Of a stretch of 64,000 nucleotides of DNA, positions 11,501 through 22,400 are shown piece by piece. The stretch covers positions 37,125-101,124 of the forward strand of contig LSRX01000430.1 of NCBI GenBank assembly GCA_001939145.1. The letters run 5' to 3'. The position numbers were made by a program, and so were the translations under genes. The first letter of the stretch is position 1; the number at the start of each line of letters is the position of its first letter. The notes under the pieces were generated by a model. The model worked only from the letters and a program-made list of their open reading frames with translations. It was not told the origin of the DNA and did not search any database. Origin of the DNA: Symbiodinium microadriaticum (Eukaryota > Sar > Dinophyceae > Suessiales > Symbiodiniaceae).

Positions 11501-14049
11501 TCGACGCACGGCCCAAGGTGAGGCGAACATCCTGAAGATGCGCCCTCGTCCGAAGGCAAGGAAATGTCGCAGACACATTGCCAGTCCTGCTGTGCGTGAA
11601 CCGTTGCTGTGCCAACTTGCTGTCATGACCCGCCCGGCCTCAGAGCCGCAGCACCCGCTGCACACCCTTCCTATGGCAAGACATGCAGAATATGCACAGA
11701 ATTTTGCTCAAATGCTGACCATGTCCAGGACGAGCCGATTGTGCTGAACTGGCAGCTTGGACAGCCTGGGCTGGCAGTGCTCAAGTAGCGCACAAATGAT
11801 TGACGAACACAGATGTGCAGTTCTGAATTTGCGCTAGAAGGATAAAGTGCCCGGGTGAACAAGGATGTGGTTGGCCATGGTCATGAACGGTATGGTTCTT
11901 ACAGTGCCCCGGACGCAAGAAGCGTGCAGCGCAATATCTGCACAGAGAAAGGACTGAGCCAGCCCAGCCCGGTGTGCACTGAAATTTTAAATCTACGCAT
12001 CATGTGGCTCATAAGGTGCGGAAATCCAAGCATGTGGGGAGTCATGATGAGTCATCGAAACTAGCCGCGAAGCGTGTTGCAAACAATCCGAGACATAGCT
12101 TTTACGGGCTCTGGAGATGCACACTAACAGGATGCATGATTCCTCCATGCGAACGTAGATGCTTAATGATGTTCCGCTGAAGCGTGGAACCTGCACTGAC
12201 ACAGACTGTGATCGTCGGCGTGTACCTGGTCTCTCTGATGCATTTCTGCGACGGCGAGATTCTGCAAGCCAACATCTACACGTTGGAAGGCTTGGTCGGG
12301 ATCTGGCTTCAGGGTTGTCGATGTGAATAGTGGCCAGTATGGTGGCTGACATTTCCGGGCAAACCACTGTTGGTCGGCTGATGTGGTCCAGGACTCTGTA
12401 AAATGCGAGCATACTCCCTGGGTCTGTCTTCGGAGAACATGTAGCCAACAGCTAGCTGCTGCGCAAGTAGTCGGAAGAGCCACCGGCTGGGCTGGCGGGC
12501 TGAAAGTGCGAGCGTCCACCCCAATGCAGGCTATGAGACCAAGTGCTTTGGCTGCAATGAAGTGTTTGGCCCTGTGCGTGAACTATCCATGCGGCCTGTG
12601 CTGTTTGACTGAATGATTGCACCATCTCTGCATAAGACAGCCACCGCTGCAATCTAGGGTCTCCTGAGCTTGGACGCTTGTCACCGTGCAGTCGCTCACC
12701 CATCCCAGCACCTCGAGGTTGAGCTTGGCCCAGACGGTGGCCTTCATCTCCCTGGTGTGGCCCCGGACTCACCTCCCCGCACAGGTTCAAAATTCAGGAC
12801 TTACAAAGCAAACTCGCTGCTTGCACAGACATGTCAGCTCACAGAACCACCAGCGCTGCTGGACTCGAATTGATGGGTGTTAAGCTTGTTTGTCCTGGCA
12901 ATTCTAACGCTACGCCGCCCGCCTCGGCCTGACTGTGGCGGCAGCATGTGTCTCTCAGACTTCAGCTGGGGACTGAGTCTCGAAATGGGATCCCAAAAGC
13001 GGGTTGTCACTGGACTTTTCGGCTGCAGGGAGGCGGAGTCGGTGGTGCGTGCTAAGTGTCGGATTCATGTTGCTTGTGTGTGTTTAACTGTTCGGGATAG
13101 CCCGTGCGAGCCAAGAGGGAGACTGGTGTAGTACCAGTACCGGAGTCATTTCAACGGAGCAACACTCTGACACAATCGCTTTGTTTCGAATGCCGAAAGG
13201 GGAGCGTCGGGTGAAGGGGGGAGCGGGGGGGAGGGGGGCTGGCAGATTGAGTTTAACCGCCAAGACGCCTCAGGCCTGTGGCCTCGGCGGATTTGTGATC
13301 AGACGGCATTTCTCACCAGGTCTGAGAACATCCGCGCTTACATCTCCCGCTCCTTCACAAATCCGATGTGGCACGACATCCTTGGAAACAAGGCTTCCCT
13401 GCTCCGCGCCAGCGTGCCCGGGGCAACCTTGTGTCTTGTGCTCAGATGGCACGGACGCACATACCTGGCTCGTGGGCAGGAGATGCAGAAGGCGATTGTC
13501 CTCGCGCAGATCTGTTTGTACGGAGTCACTTCGATGTTTCCAACATGGGTTTCAAGAATGTTTCAAGGTTAGGTTTCAGTGCATGTCTTGTCGACAGGTA
13601 TGCGAAGGCTCTTTACTGGTGATTGCTGCCTGTAGTGATTAATTAAATTAGGGCACAGAAAGATGCGTGTCTCCTCATGACTTACAGCACCCGCTTCTGC
13701 GACTGGGTTCAAGATGGACTCTTGAACAAAATGTGCCAGATCGTCGCCCAAGGCTGTTTTGATCCCGTATCTCTCCGACAAGATTCTGGGACTGCGAGGT
13801 CTGGAAATTGGCAGGGGCCCTGGAAGATGCGGCAAGTCAAAACCACAGCTTCCGAATCGGGAGCTGAGGCGTGTTCGGCTGGGGGTTGGCGGTGGCTGGC
13901 CCTGTGGGCTGCTTCATCCTCTCTGAGAGCTGCAAGCTAATCAGCAGCGTCCTCGGCCACTTCGGGGTGCGCGGCCTGGTGTAGATCGGCACAGCTGAGC
14001 TTTTGATGTAGCGCTCAGGCGCCTACCAAGCCAAGAAATACCAGGACAA
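2997..14049 (+). CDS. P-type cation-transporting ATPase, copy 1 (many exons)
   Basis: Short exons in order rebuild a complete type II-like P-ATPase: lysine-rich N-tail (2997), N-terminal domain (3172-3430), TM1-2 (3520-3870), actuator domain with split TGE (4080-4700), TM3 (about 5025), TM4 with PEGIP (5422-5517), phosphorylation loop (5939-6035, 6137-6211), nucleotide domain (7649-9390), hinge (9547-10632), TM5-6 (10770-11390) and TM7-10 (11519-14049). The family couples ATP hydrolysis to cation export. The actuator, PEGIP and the TM5 and TM6 segments look like Ca2+/Na+-type (P2) pumps rather than plant H+ pumps, but the ion cannot be named. Copies 2 and 3 follow downstream on the same strand. 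The start codon and C-terminal tail are not resolved, and I saw no clear frameshift inside recognised exons. Confidence 0.85.
3172..5075 (+). CDS. ATPase copy 1: N-terminal domain, TM1-3 and actuator domain exons
   Basis: Recognisable pieces are the N-terminal domain ([16 protein letters not shown] near 3360), TM1-2 (3520-3620 and 3800-3870), the actuator strand [17 protein letters not shown] (about 4110), [18 protein letters not shown] to MALTG (4210-4303), [15 protein letters not shown] (from 4365), the AFSGC...VTDTGM segment (4495-4590), a short [10 protein letters not shown] exon (about 4660-4700), the FPDTSG exon (4790-4860) and TM3 (about 5025-5075). The catalytic TGE loop is split: ACA G ends at 4303 and GC GAG resumes at 4365, across a 61-nt GC-AG intron. 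The TGE loop drives dephosphorylation in this family. Confidence 0.8.
5278..6211 (+). CDS. ATPase copy 1: TM4 (PEGIP) and phosphorylation-site exons
   Basis: Exon 5278-5340 encodes [15 protein letters not shown]. Exon 5422-5517 encodes TM4 with [15 protein letters not shown]; the PEG(I/L)P proline kink forms part of the ion pathway in this family. Exon 5939-6035 carries [20 protein letters not shown]; the aspartate of DKTGT (codon 6011-6013) is the residue phosphorylated in P-type ATPases. The intron right after it (6036-6136) begins with GC, and exon 6137-6211 continues [19 protein letters not shown] small exon linking CLG to VNQEV is expected between 5517 and 5939 but was not found. Confidence 0.85.
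6212..7648. repeat. AT-rich intron of ATPase copy 1 with nine palindromic motifs
   Basis: The intron between the GKGFDPEA exon and the SNLLAASG exon is about 1.4 kb here, against roughly 250 bases at the same place in copies 2 and 3. It holds nine copies of an inverted motif of the type ATTAAATC-N-TGATTTAAT, at 6433, 6487, 6532, 6603, 6681, 6899, 7273, 7325 and 7391. The copy at 6603-6622 is a perfect 20-base palindrome; others have one to four mismatches. The DNA is much richer in A and T than its surroundings. No coding segment is recognised. Confidence 0.85.
6978..7023. repeat. (TAGTC)n microsatellite
   Basis: About nine tandem units of the pentanucleotide CTAGT lie inside the AT-rich intron, between palindromic motifs 6 and 7. 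No function is evident. Confidence 0.95.
7649..9390 (+). CDS. ATPase copy 1: nucleotide-binding domain exons
   Basis: Exon pieces in order: [11 protein letters not shown] (7649), [17 protein letters not shown] (7793-7870), [18 protein letters not shown] (7930-7990), [16 protein letters not shown] (8240-8295), [19 protein letters not shown] (8365-8418), [10 protein letters not shown] (8490-8520), [17 protein letters not shown] (8665-8720), [15 protein letters not shown] (9040-9085), [16 protein letters not shown] (9205-9255) and YDESNEDV (9373-9397). The NSSEAP...VAA and FSSSRKMM segments correspond to the conserved DPTE and F-(S/D)-S-x-RKMM regions of type II pumps, which contact ATP. Copy 2 has the same order with shorter introns. 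Confidence 0.8.
9547..10632 (+). CDS. ATPase copy 1: P-domain and hinge exons
   Basis: Pieces: [20 protein letters not shown] (9547-9636); [15 protein letters not shown] (9735-9787); [18 protein letters not shown] (9885-9945) after a 97-nt GT-AG intron; [18 protein letters not shown] to GEYLD (9995-10092); [18 protein letters not shown] (10175-10230); [14 protein letters not shown] (10288-10330); VAAMTGDG ending at 10422; and [17 protein letters not shown] to KGASDM (10537-10630). TGD and the split TGDGVNDAP are the hinge motifs that bind Mg2+ in the family. The intron that splits GDG from VNDAP starts with GC (10423). Confidence 0.85.
10770..14049 (+). CDS. ATPase copy 1: TM5-TM10 exons
   Basis: Pieces: [13 protein letters not shown] (10772-10812), [20 protein letters not shown] then VHIAE (11047-11127), [13 protein letters not shown] (11191-11228), [20 protein letters not shown] (11312-11390), [13 protein letters not shown] (11521-11560), EPIVLNW (11730-11750), [13 protein letters not shown] (11864-11900), [20 protein letters not shown] (12207-12290), [14 protein letters not shown] (12721-12765), [20 protein letters not shown] (13321-13380), [15 protein letters not shown] (13486-13530), [16 protein letters not shown] (13766-13813), [19 protein letters not shown] (13876-13934) and [10 protein letters not shown] (14018-14049). 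TM6 keeps the VTD aspartate used for ion binding in type II pumps. In TM5 a histidine stands where Ca2+ pumps usually have asparagine (S-V-H-I-A-E). Confidence 0.8.
10959..10986. repeat. (CT)n microsatellite
   Basis: A pure CT dinucleotide run, preceded by imperfect CTGTCT units, in an intron of ATPase copy 1. Confidence 0.9.
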
Positions 14050-14643
14050 CACGGCAGCCCCACATGGTCACGCCATTTCCAGCACCTGAAACCTCGAGCT
14101 TCTGACTTGAGGACTCCTTGGCGATTGACCAGCCCTCTGAAACAAAAAAGCCAGCTCTTGCCGGCAAGGCCCGTCGCAGATGAATTGCGCTGAAATCCAT
14201 AGCTTGAAGTCTCTGAGGTAAGATAAGCGGGTATACTCGGATAGACTGTACGTGCATCGGTGGCGGTGGTGTTTTTTTCCCTGGCTTTGCTGCGGTTCCA
14301 TCTGTCCTGCACAGGGCAAGCCAGCGCAACTTGGCCTGCAACCGGTCAGGAACGTTTGGTCGCCGATTGCATGTATCTGTGAACATGTACAAGCATTTAT
14401 AGATGTATAGGTATAGACATGTAAATTCATGTAAATGTGTTGTTGCATAGGTGTTTGTATGTATATATTTAGAGAGATATCTCGGCCTTTGCGAGTTGTG
14501 ATGCCGAAAATAGGTGTCCTGAGGATTACTGTGACACACAGTGTAGCTGTGCCATCACAGCGACGCATGGAGTCGCTGGAAACGAGCGGGTTTTGCTTTC
14601 GGCTGGCCAGTTACCTCGCCTGCAGCCGTCGAGTGCGAGTGCC
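14050..14643. other. 3' flank of ATPase copy 1
   Basis: No coding segment recognised. The C-terminal tail and stop codon of ATPase copy 1 should lie in or just before this stretch, but neighbouring copies do not share a tail that would identify them. Confidence 0.35.
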
Positions 14644-14901
14644 AAATGAATAAATAAATAAATAAATATAGATATAAATAAATAAATAAATATATATATA
14701 TATATATATATACCCACATGTCTAGTGACACCTGCGAAGCCGGCTCTGCGGACTTTGCCATGCGGGAGCCAATATATCAATATATCAATATATCAACATA
14801 TATACATGTGTATATATATATATATATGTATGTATATGTATATGTTTCGGTATAGGTATAGGTATAGGTATATGTATATGCATACTCGTCGCATATGTAT
14901 G

Positions 14902-14945
<44 letters not shown>

Positions 14946-15460
14946 TAAATATATATATATAGATAGATTTACACACACACACACATATATAGAGGTATAT
15001 GTGGGTGCAGATATGTATATGAGCATGGCAAAAAGAGTACATGCATACATACATACATACATACATACATACATACATACATTTATATGTATATATACAC
15101 ATGTACCTAAACTCAAAATATCTATCGAAAATTAAATCTATATTTATGCATGTATGTGTATGTATGTATGTATGCATGTATGTATGTATGTATGTATGTA
15201 TGCATGTACGTCTGTGTGTATGTGTGTATGTGTGTATGCATGTGTGTGCATGTATGTATGTATGTATGTATGTATGTAGGTATGTAGGTATGTAGGTATG
15301 TAGGTATGTAGGTATGTAGGTATGTAGGTATGTAGGTATGTAGGTATGTATGTATGTATGTATGTATGTATGTATAGATGTATGCAAAAATGTATGTATG
15401 TATGTATGTATGTATGTACGTACGTACATACGTATGTATATATGTGTGTATGTCGTCGTG
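14644..15460. repeat. Microsatellite complex (TAAA, TA, CATA, TATG, TATGTAGG)
   Basis: Successive simple repeats: TAAA/TATA units (14644-14712), TA-rich runs (14770-15000), a CATA array (about 15041-15082), a TATG array (15145-15280), eight-base TATGTAGG units (about 15278-15345), then TATG again to about 15440. The CATA and TATG arrays are reverse complements of each other, so a long hairpin is possible. Long open frames across it on both strands come only from the repeats. Confidence 0.95.
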
Positions 15461-16770
15461 CTGTATTCAAGCCCCGGCCATTTAAGATGTGCTGGGCTCG
15501 TGGTGAGCCTACGTTTGCTATAGGCCGCCCTAAACCTCGCCTGAGCTTCGAGGGCGAGTGCTATTCATATATGTTGGCACATATACATGCGCATATGTAT
15601 GTGCACATATGATCATATGCATGTGCATACATAGATGTACATGCTTACACTGGCCCGTATGGACAAGTATACTCATATCGTGTTTCGCACTACCAGATCA
15701 CAACGTATCGTGTCGTGCCATGGCATGCCACATCATATAATATGAGACCATCCTTATCTCATACCTTCATATATACGTGCATCCACATCTATATCTAGGA
15801 TTGTGTCGTTCAAGAAGAAGGGACTGGGTAGCAGCCACAAAGCTGGAAGTTGCGCAAGCTTTTCAGGAAGCCGGCGAAGGCAGCGGCAGAGGCTCCTCAG
15901 GGCCGTTGCTGCTGGGCCCCTCGGCTTTCGGCTGATGTCAGGGGCTCTCGGCTCTCAGTTTCAGCAGATGTGGCAGGTTTTTGTTTGCCTTAAAGCGTAT
16001 TCCAGGAATTCCGCTGCTAGCCCACTGCTGCGCTGGCTCAGGCTTGGTTTTGGTGAGTCTGGTGATGGCTCGGCGCTTCAGATAAAATTTCTGAAGTTGG
16101 CCTAGCCATCCGCAGCTTCTTTGGCGTGCTGCTTTCCAGAGGGTTTGGAAAGGCCTTTCTGGGGAAGTCGCGCAGCCGGAGGAGCTGTGTTGCCTTTGTA
16201 ATCTTCCTGAATGCCGCGGCGGAGGAGCGCCCTGCTGCACTTAGTCTACGACCAGACTCGCTTCCGGTCATCCTATGTTTCGTAGAGAGAACCTGATTTT
16301 TCACATGCGAGGGGTGACTCAAAACCGCGGGGTACAAGATTCGAACTGTCGTTCCCATTATCTTTGCTGGGACTGCCATGGCCTGATAGGGGCCAGAGAT
16401 GGCTGCTAGTGTTGCCCGGATCGGAGATCTAGGCAGCTGCAACTGTTTTTAAAAAGGTTGTGCCCATTTCACCACCCCGCACTCTGGGAGGGTCAGCTAA
16501 GCTGACTCTCCCTGTGCCAAAGGCAAGGTAGGATCCTAGCTCAAGGCCAGTCTGCCGCCCGTGCTGTGAGAGCAGTGACGTGGCCAAGCTGGCATTTGTC
16601 AAACCCCCGTGCATCATGCACGTGAAACATTGTCCATTGCAGAAACTCATCATCCCTTCAATTCCCATCGGCCGACCCTAGAGAAGTCCGTTTTCGTGAT
16701 CCCTAGTTGAAGCTTGCACCGGGTTTTGGATTATGTCGCTCAGCGGTCGTCCCTGTTGAGTCCGCGCATA
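15461..16770. other. Intergenic region between ATPase copies 1 and 2
   Basis: Nothing recognisable as coding. Short open frames on both strands lack motifs. The sequence just before 16771 is unrelated to the sequence before 2816, which marks the left edge of the duplicated block. Confidence 0.5.
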
Positions 16771-19483
16771 GCTCTTGTGCTCGGGGGAGTGGTTGGGGCT
16801 TGACCTCTGCGCGCCCGCAGCATTTGCGCTGGCAAGAGAGCTGAGCTAAGCCTGGCCCATTGCCGCATTGCCGCCATGCGCCTCAACGGCACAGAGTCTG
16901 CGACATGATGCCTCTGCCATGGAAGGGTCTGTGCGTCTGCCCGAGGTCCCAGAAAAACCTCAAGAAGCCGTCGGCCAAGCCGAAGGCGTCCGACAAGGAT
17001 GCCAAGCAAAAGGAGGATGCTGCGAGAGCCCAAGGACTTGTCGGTACGAAGCGGTGAGTTCAGGAGCACCGGAACAGCATAGTGGCATGTTTAGGGCCTA
17101 CCCTCTGGAAAAATTGAACCGAGGAGATGGACATTGAGGCGCTGGCGAAGCAGTACAAGACCAACCTGAAGAAGGGCCTCACAGGCAAAAAGGCGGCCGA
17201 AGCTTGTGCCTCAACAAGTAGCTTCACTTATTTCCCCGGCCTGCCCCCCAGGCCCCAAACCAGGACTTGCCTGCAGCCCTTCCCGGCCGGTGGCTTTTGT
17301 CTCCCGAATAAGGAGATCCTCGAGAGAGATGGGTTGAACGAGTTGGAGAAACCGCCCAAGCCCACCCTGCTGATGCTCTTTCTCATGCAGCCGCTTCGCT
17401 TGCACCGGCACGAGTGTGCAAGGGCCTAAGCCGGAAAGGAACTCTCCCCGCAGCATCGTGCGCAGAGGCTCACGAGCTTCATCATCATCCTCCTCATGGT
17501 GGCAGCCGTGGCCTCCATCCTCGTGAACGCCACGGGCCCTCGTGCTGCGGATCCGCTCTCCTACACGACAGGCTCGGCTTTCCATCGCGCCATGAAACCT
17601 GCAGACCAGTGTCTTGCCAGGCATTGCCATTGCCGCCCGTCTGCAAGTGCGCTTGCAGAAGCACCGTCGCTTGCATTCCCCACAGTTTGCCTTCTGCGAC
17701 ATGTATTCAGAAAGACTTGGCAGCAGCACGGCCGGAGCCAGCGTCTGAGCTAGGGCATCATTGTCCTCATCAACGCCGGCATTGCTGCTTGGACAGAGCA
17801 CAAGGCAGGCGATGCCCTGGAGGCGTCACTTGATCGCACGAGCGAGAAATCGCGAACGGGGGCAGATCTAGGCACGGGGCAGGTCTGACAGCTGCGACCT
17901 TGAATCGAGGTTGTCCAAGATGACGCAAGCCAACATCTACGCCGCTCAGTTGCAAGCCGTGCATGTGACCGGGACGAAGTGCCAAACCCATGCAGTGCCG
18001 TGCAGACGCTACCGAACGAAGGGCACGCAGCTCTCGAAAGCCTTGCTTGAGGTCGTGCGCGACGGGAAGGAAGTGCAGGTACCTGTCCCAAGCGTCGTCT
18101 CAGGCGACATCGCCCCTTGGCCAAACGGAAGCATCTGGCTGTTGCTTCAAAGTTGCATTGCAGCAAGCAGGTCGTCCTCGGAACTGGCGACGTGGTGCCG
18201 GCGGACCTGCGGCTCTTCGAGGCGAAGGACTTCAAGGTCAGCGAGATGGCGCTGACAGGCTCCCGAAGGGCTGGCGATTCGCGATGCTCCGACATGTGCC
18301 GGAGTGGCGTTCTGACGAGGCGAGCCTGATGACGTGGCCAAGACCTCGAAAGTGAAGGAGAAGAAGGATGGGCAACCCGAGAAGCCCCTCGGCGCTTCCA
18401 CCCTCCACCCTTCACTGCATGGGTCATGCGAGGGACCGCTGTACGATTTTTGAGGCTCACCCCTGAGACTATGGCCTTCTCTGGCTGCAGTATCACCAGC
18501 GGCCTCGGCCGTGGCCTGGTCACGGACACCGGCATGAACACCCGCAGCCCGTCAGAATCGGCAGCCTGCGTAGCGGGCACCTCTGATGCCTCTGACTCCT
18601 CCGCCGGATTCGAGGCATCGGCCGCATTGCCAAGCTGATCGCCGGCGAGGAGCCATAGGGCCTTTGCCTTTGCAGAAGCCGCGCTTCCGCAGTGCCATTC
18701 GGCAAACACGGCAACACGGCCTGAGTGAGGACGGTGGACAGAAGACCACCTGCTTCTGCTTCCCGGACACTTCTGGCAGCCAAACGCCCCTGCAGCAGAA
18801 CCTCAACAAGCTAGGCTGGGTGCTGTACTTAAAGCATGTAACACATAGCAGCTGAGCCCCGGAAAGAGGCGCGCACTTTGGGGCATTGCGCAGTAGAGAA
18901 GTCGTGGTCACCTACCCGTGCCGAGTCGAGCAGGGAAGGAGGGCCGCTATAGGTCACTAGAGCGTCAAAAGCGCCACATCCGCAGGCGCTCGTATCGGTG
19001 TCCTCGCCATCGTCGTTTGCGTGTCTTGTCCAGCCATCGGAAATGTCATGTGGCAGTCGCCTGGGTGCCGGGTACTATCTTAGATACCTTAGCACGCAGC
19101 GGCGCGTAGGACTTTCTCGTCCGTTGATAGGCATTTTTGTGATGTGTGCTTTGCTCCGAGTTGCAGAGGCCTTTGTAAGCTTATGGCATTTGTGGCGTTC
19201 GAGCAGCACCCTCTTCCAGTTTGCGTTTGCCGAGCAGAATCAGGTCGGCATCTTCATCATCGGTTGGGTTACTGACCGCAAAGACCCCGCCAATCCGGAA
19301 AGTGCTGCCCCTCGCCGGCAAGTTGCAGTCGCGGCTGTTGCAGGCCATCCCTACAAGCCCAGGCAAGTCACTTGACTTGTCTTGCCAGGCGTGGCTCTAC
19401 ATGATTCTGGTGTCCGTTACCCTGGCGGTGGCTGCCATTCCAGAGGGCATCCCGCTCTGCGTGACCATCTCGCTGTGCCTCGG
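16771..19483 (+). repeat. Duplicated block, second copy (2.7 kb)
   Basis: Near-identical to 2816-5517. The only length difference is 11 extra bases near 19188-19198, which fall upstream of the AG|GTCGGC acceptor and so most likely in an intron. At the right edge (19483) similarity stops at the end of the PEGIP exon, and the following introns of the two copies are unrelated. Confidence 0.93.
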
Positions 19484-22400
19484 ACAGTGAACTTTGCTAA
19501 GAGAGAGTGTGCGTTTCAAATTTTTAGATGGCGATTGCTGAGATGGCCCTTCCATGCCCTTGCAAGGTCAATCGGATGTTCGGAGACCTGGCTACCACAA
19601 TCTGCAGAGTTGATTCGACAAGACCCGGTCGTTAGCGCTTAAGCAACACTGTCTACAAACCCCTGCAAAATCTGCAAATGTGCTACCCAGGACATGGCCG
19701 GTGCCCGAGCATACTGGTCACACAAGCACAAGCCAGTGCATGCCATGTGCTGTTGTACGGTGCTCGTTTCTAATTCATTGAGGTGAACCAGGAAGTGCTG
19801 GTTCGCAAGCTTGCAGCCGTGGAGACTCTGGGCTCGGCTTCCGTCATCTGCAGTGACAAGACGGGAACGCTGACGGAAGGCAGGCTCCTTGTGCTCCTTG
19901 CCCTGCGGTTCATTTCTATCTTGCCAGCTGGCGCAGGCAAGATGACCATGGTTGGTATGTACACCGCGGGCGTGACCTATGACGTGACGGGAAAGGGATT
20001 TGACCCGGAGGCACTTGAAGAACTGCGCAGAAAGTGTATGGGACATTGGCCGTGCTTTGGCATGGTCTTGCAAGATCCAATGGGCTCTTCCGTCTTTGAT
20101 GAGTTCGTCTTGAGTGCGATGATGTCCGATGTGCGCTGTCGCAGGTTGGCCAGGTGCAGCGTAGCGGCACCACGGCCAACAGCGGGAAGGACATGGGCAG
20201 CTCGGCTGGGAGCGGATGTGACGGCACTGCTTTGCCTGCTTTGCCTGCTCTACTCTTTGAGGCGTGAAGAGCAACCTGCTGGCGGCCACAATCTCAGCGA
20301 AGAGAAATGAAGCAAGACTTTGCTCAGTTCATAGCTGGACGGCAACAGCTGCTTGATAAGGCCATATTGTGCTGCAACACGACACTCTCGAAAGAGAAGG
20401 ACGAGGATGGAGTGATGAAGTGGACACCGAAGGCCCTTGAATAGACTGCATGCCGCAATTCAAGCAGGTGCTGGTAGGAACAGAACGGCATGCGGACAAC
20501 ATGGATTGCGGGCACATTTTCGAACAATGAAGCCTTGGGAGTTTTCTGACGACTTTGGCAGTGGGGCAAGTGCGGCACGAACATGTGATGCCTTGCTTGG
20601 CCGACTGCTACCCGTTTCAATCTACCGATGGTAAGTCGCACTCTTGACCACGCTGAGCCGTGAGCTGTGTTTCGCTGCCAGGGCAACTCCTCCGAGGCGC
20701 CGATCGTCGTGGCTGCCCGCAAAGTGGGCTTGTCGGAGACCATTGCCAGCCATCCGACTCCCAATCATCCTAGTCGCAGGGATCGATCCCACATCCACAA
20801 AATACCTATCTGCAGACTGTGGTTAAGGCGAATACCCACGCGTTCTGGAAGTGCCTTTCTCCTCCTCGCGAAAGATGATGCTCCTTGGACTCGCTTGCGC
20901 AGCATCGCCCTGGCTCCTTGGCGGGGCCCCGGCCGCCCTTCTGTCAAAAAGCGTGGGCTCAGGCTGACGGTGTCTCGCGTGAAGGGCACGGAGATCTGCC
21001 CCGGTGGAATGCCGCTGCCAGCAGGCCTCCTTGTGAATTGAGTTTGGAGGGAAGCACGTGGTGACGCAGGCACCAACTACTTGGCTGTGTGCAAGGGGGT
21101 TCGGGCCCTCAGAAGCTTCACGGGCTTTGGCACGGACACGAGTGGAATGAGTGGAATGCCAGGCACCAAATTACATCATTGACCTTTGCTCCGAACAGCT
21201 GAAAGAGGATGGCAGCGACCCGGCCCGAATCGTGTGTCATGGTTTAAGGTTTCAGGCCCGAGCTGCTAAGGTGTAGCGAAACTGACGGAAGATGACAAGA
21301 AGGAGAGATACTGTTCCTCTTTGGGTCCTAGCCTTGAGTCTTGTACCTACACTCCACAGTCTTCTGCTGGCCCTCTTCCTCCGAAGGAGATCCTGAAGAT
21401 CGTGGACGGCACCAGCCCCAGCAGAAGCAAGACTCTGCGCTTGGGAACCCAACTTACCCCACCTGCTTCCGCCGTCCGGAAGGATATTCTGCACGTGCTC
21501 TTCGAGTCTTGGCCATCGCTGCTCGACCGATGAGCTCGCTTCCGCTGCTTGGTGAAGTTTGTATGAGGAGGACGCATCTCCCCCCCAGTCGTACAGTACG
21601 TTTTTGCTGTGTAACAGTAGTGCTTTTGTGAAATTTGGCTTTCGTCTTCAGGTATGACGAGAACAATGAGGATGCATCTTGGATGGGAGCAAATTCATTG
21701 ATGTTGAATTTTGCTTGACATTACAGTAGCAGGACTTGCTCGGGGTTGAACGGGCGATCGGAGTGACTGTTTAAGCCCCGAGATCTCCACGGACCAGAAG
21801 TTCGAAGCTTGCCGAAAACAGCTGCGCCTGATTGGACTGGTCGCGTCTATCGATCCCGAGCGTGGCTCGTCTGCACACTGGCTCGGGGCAGACTTCTTGA
21901 GAATTCATGTTCACCTGGGCACCGGAATGCATGGATGCTGTCCTCGGCCTCCTGTTTCCCAGGCGATGGCGTGCCGGATTCTGTCCTCGCAGCCCGTGGT
22001 GCGGGCATTCGCGTGGTGCTTCTGTCGTGCAACAAGATTCTGCCAGCCTTTCCTCCCCCTCTGTGACTAAGTTCTACTGCGAGAATGCTTGCTCTAAACT
22101 TGCAGATCCCCAGGTCATGATCACAGGTGACTATCTCCTTACGGCAATTGCTATTGCCAAGAACGTCGCCAGCCAGCACATTCCATGAAAGTGGTTTGCA
22201 GCTTCAACCATGGAAGACCCACGTGAGGTCAACATTCTCCAGCCCTGTGATGATCCCGATGTTTCGGCAGTTGACTGTGCCTGCCTACGTCCAGATGGCG
22301 AGTACCTGGATTCCAAGGAGCCAATAAATTTTGAGCAGAAATGCATCTGCTTGTGCTTGTGCTCAGGGCGGGGTTTAAGTTTAAATCACTCATCTACTTG

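Noticed and set aside
2997..14049. Plant/fungal plasma-membrane H+-ATPase (P3A) as identity of the ATPase array
   Set aside because: NSSEAP...VAA, RKMM, the AFSGC segment and the TM5-6 sequences follow type II pumps. P3A hallmarks were not seen.
14785..15429. Long frames across the microsatellite, both strands
   Set aside because: They are pure products of four- and eight-base repeats (Tyr/Ile/His/Thr or Cys/Val/Met runs).
15030..15440. CRISPR-like array
   Set aside because: The units are 4-8 bases without spacers. This is a eukaryotic microsatellite.
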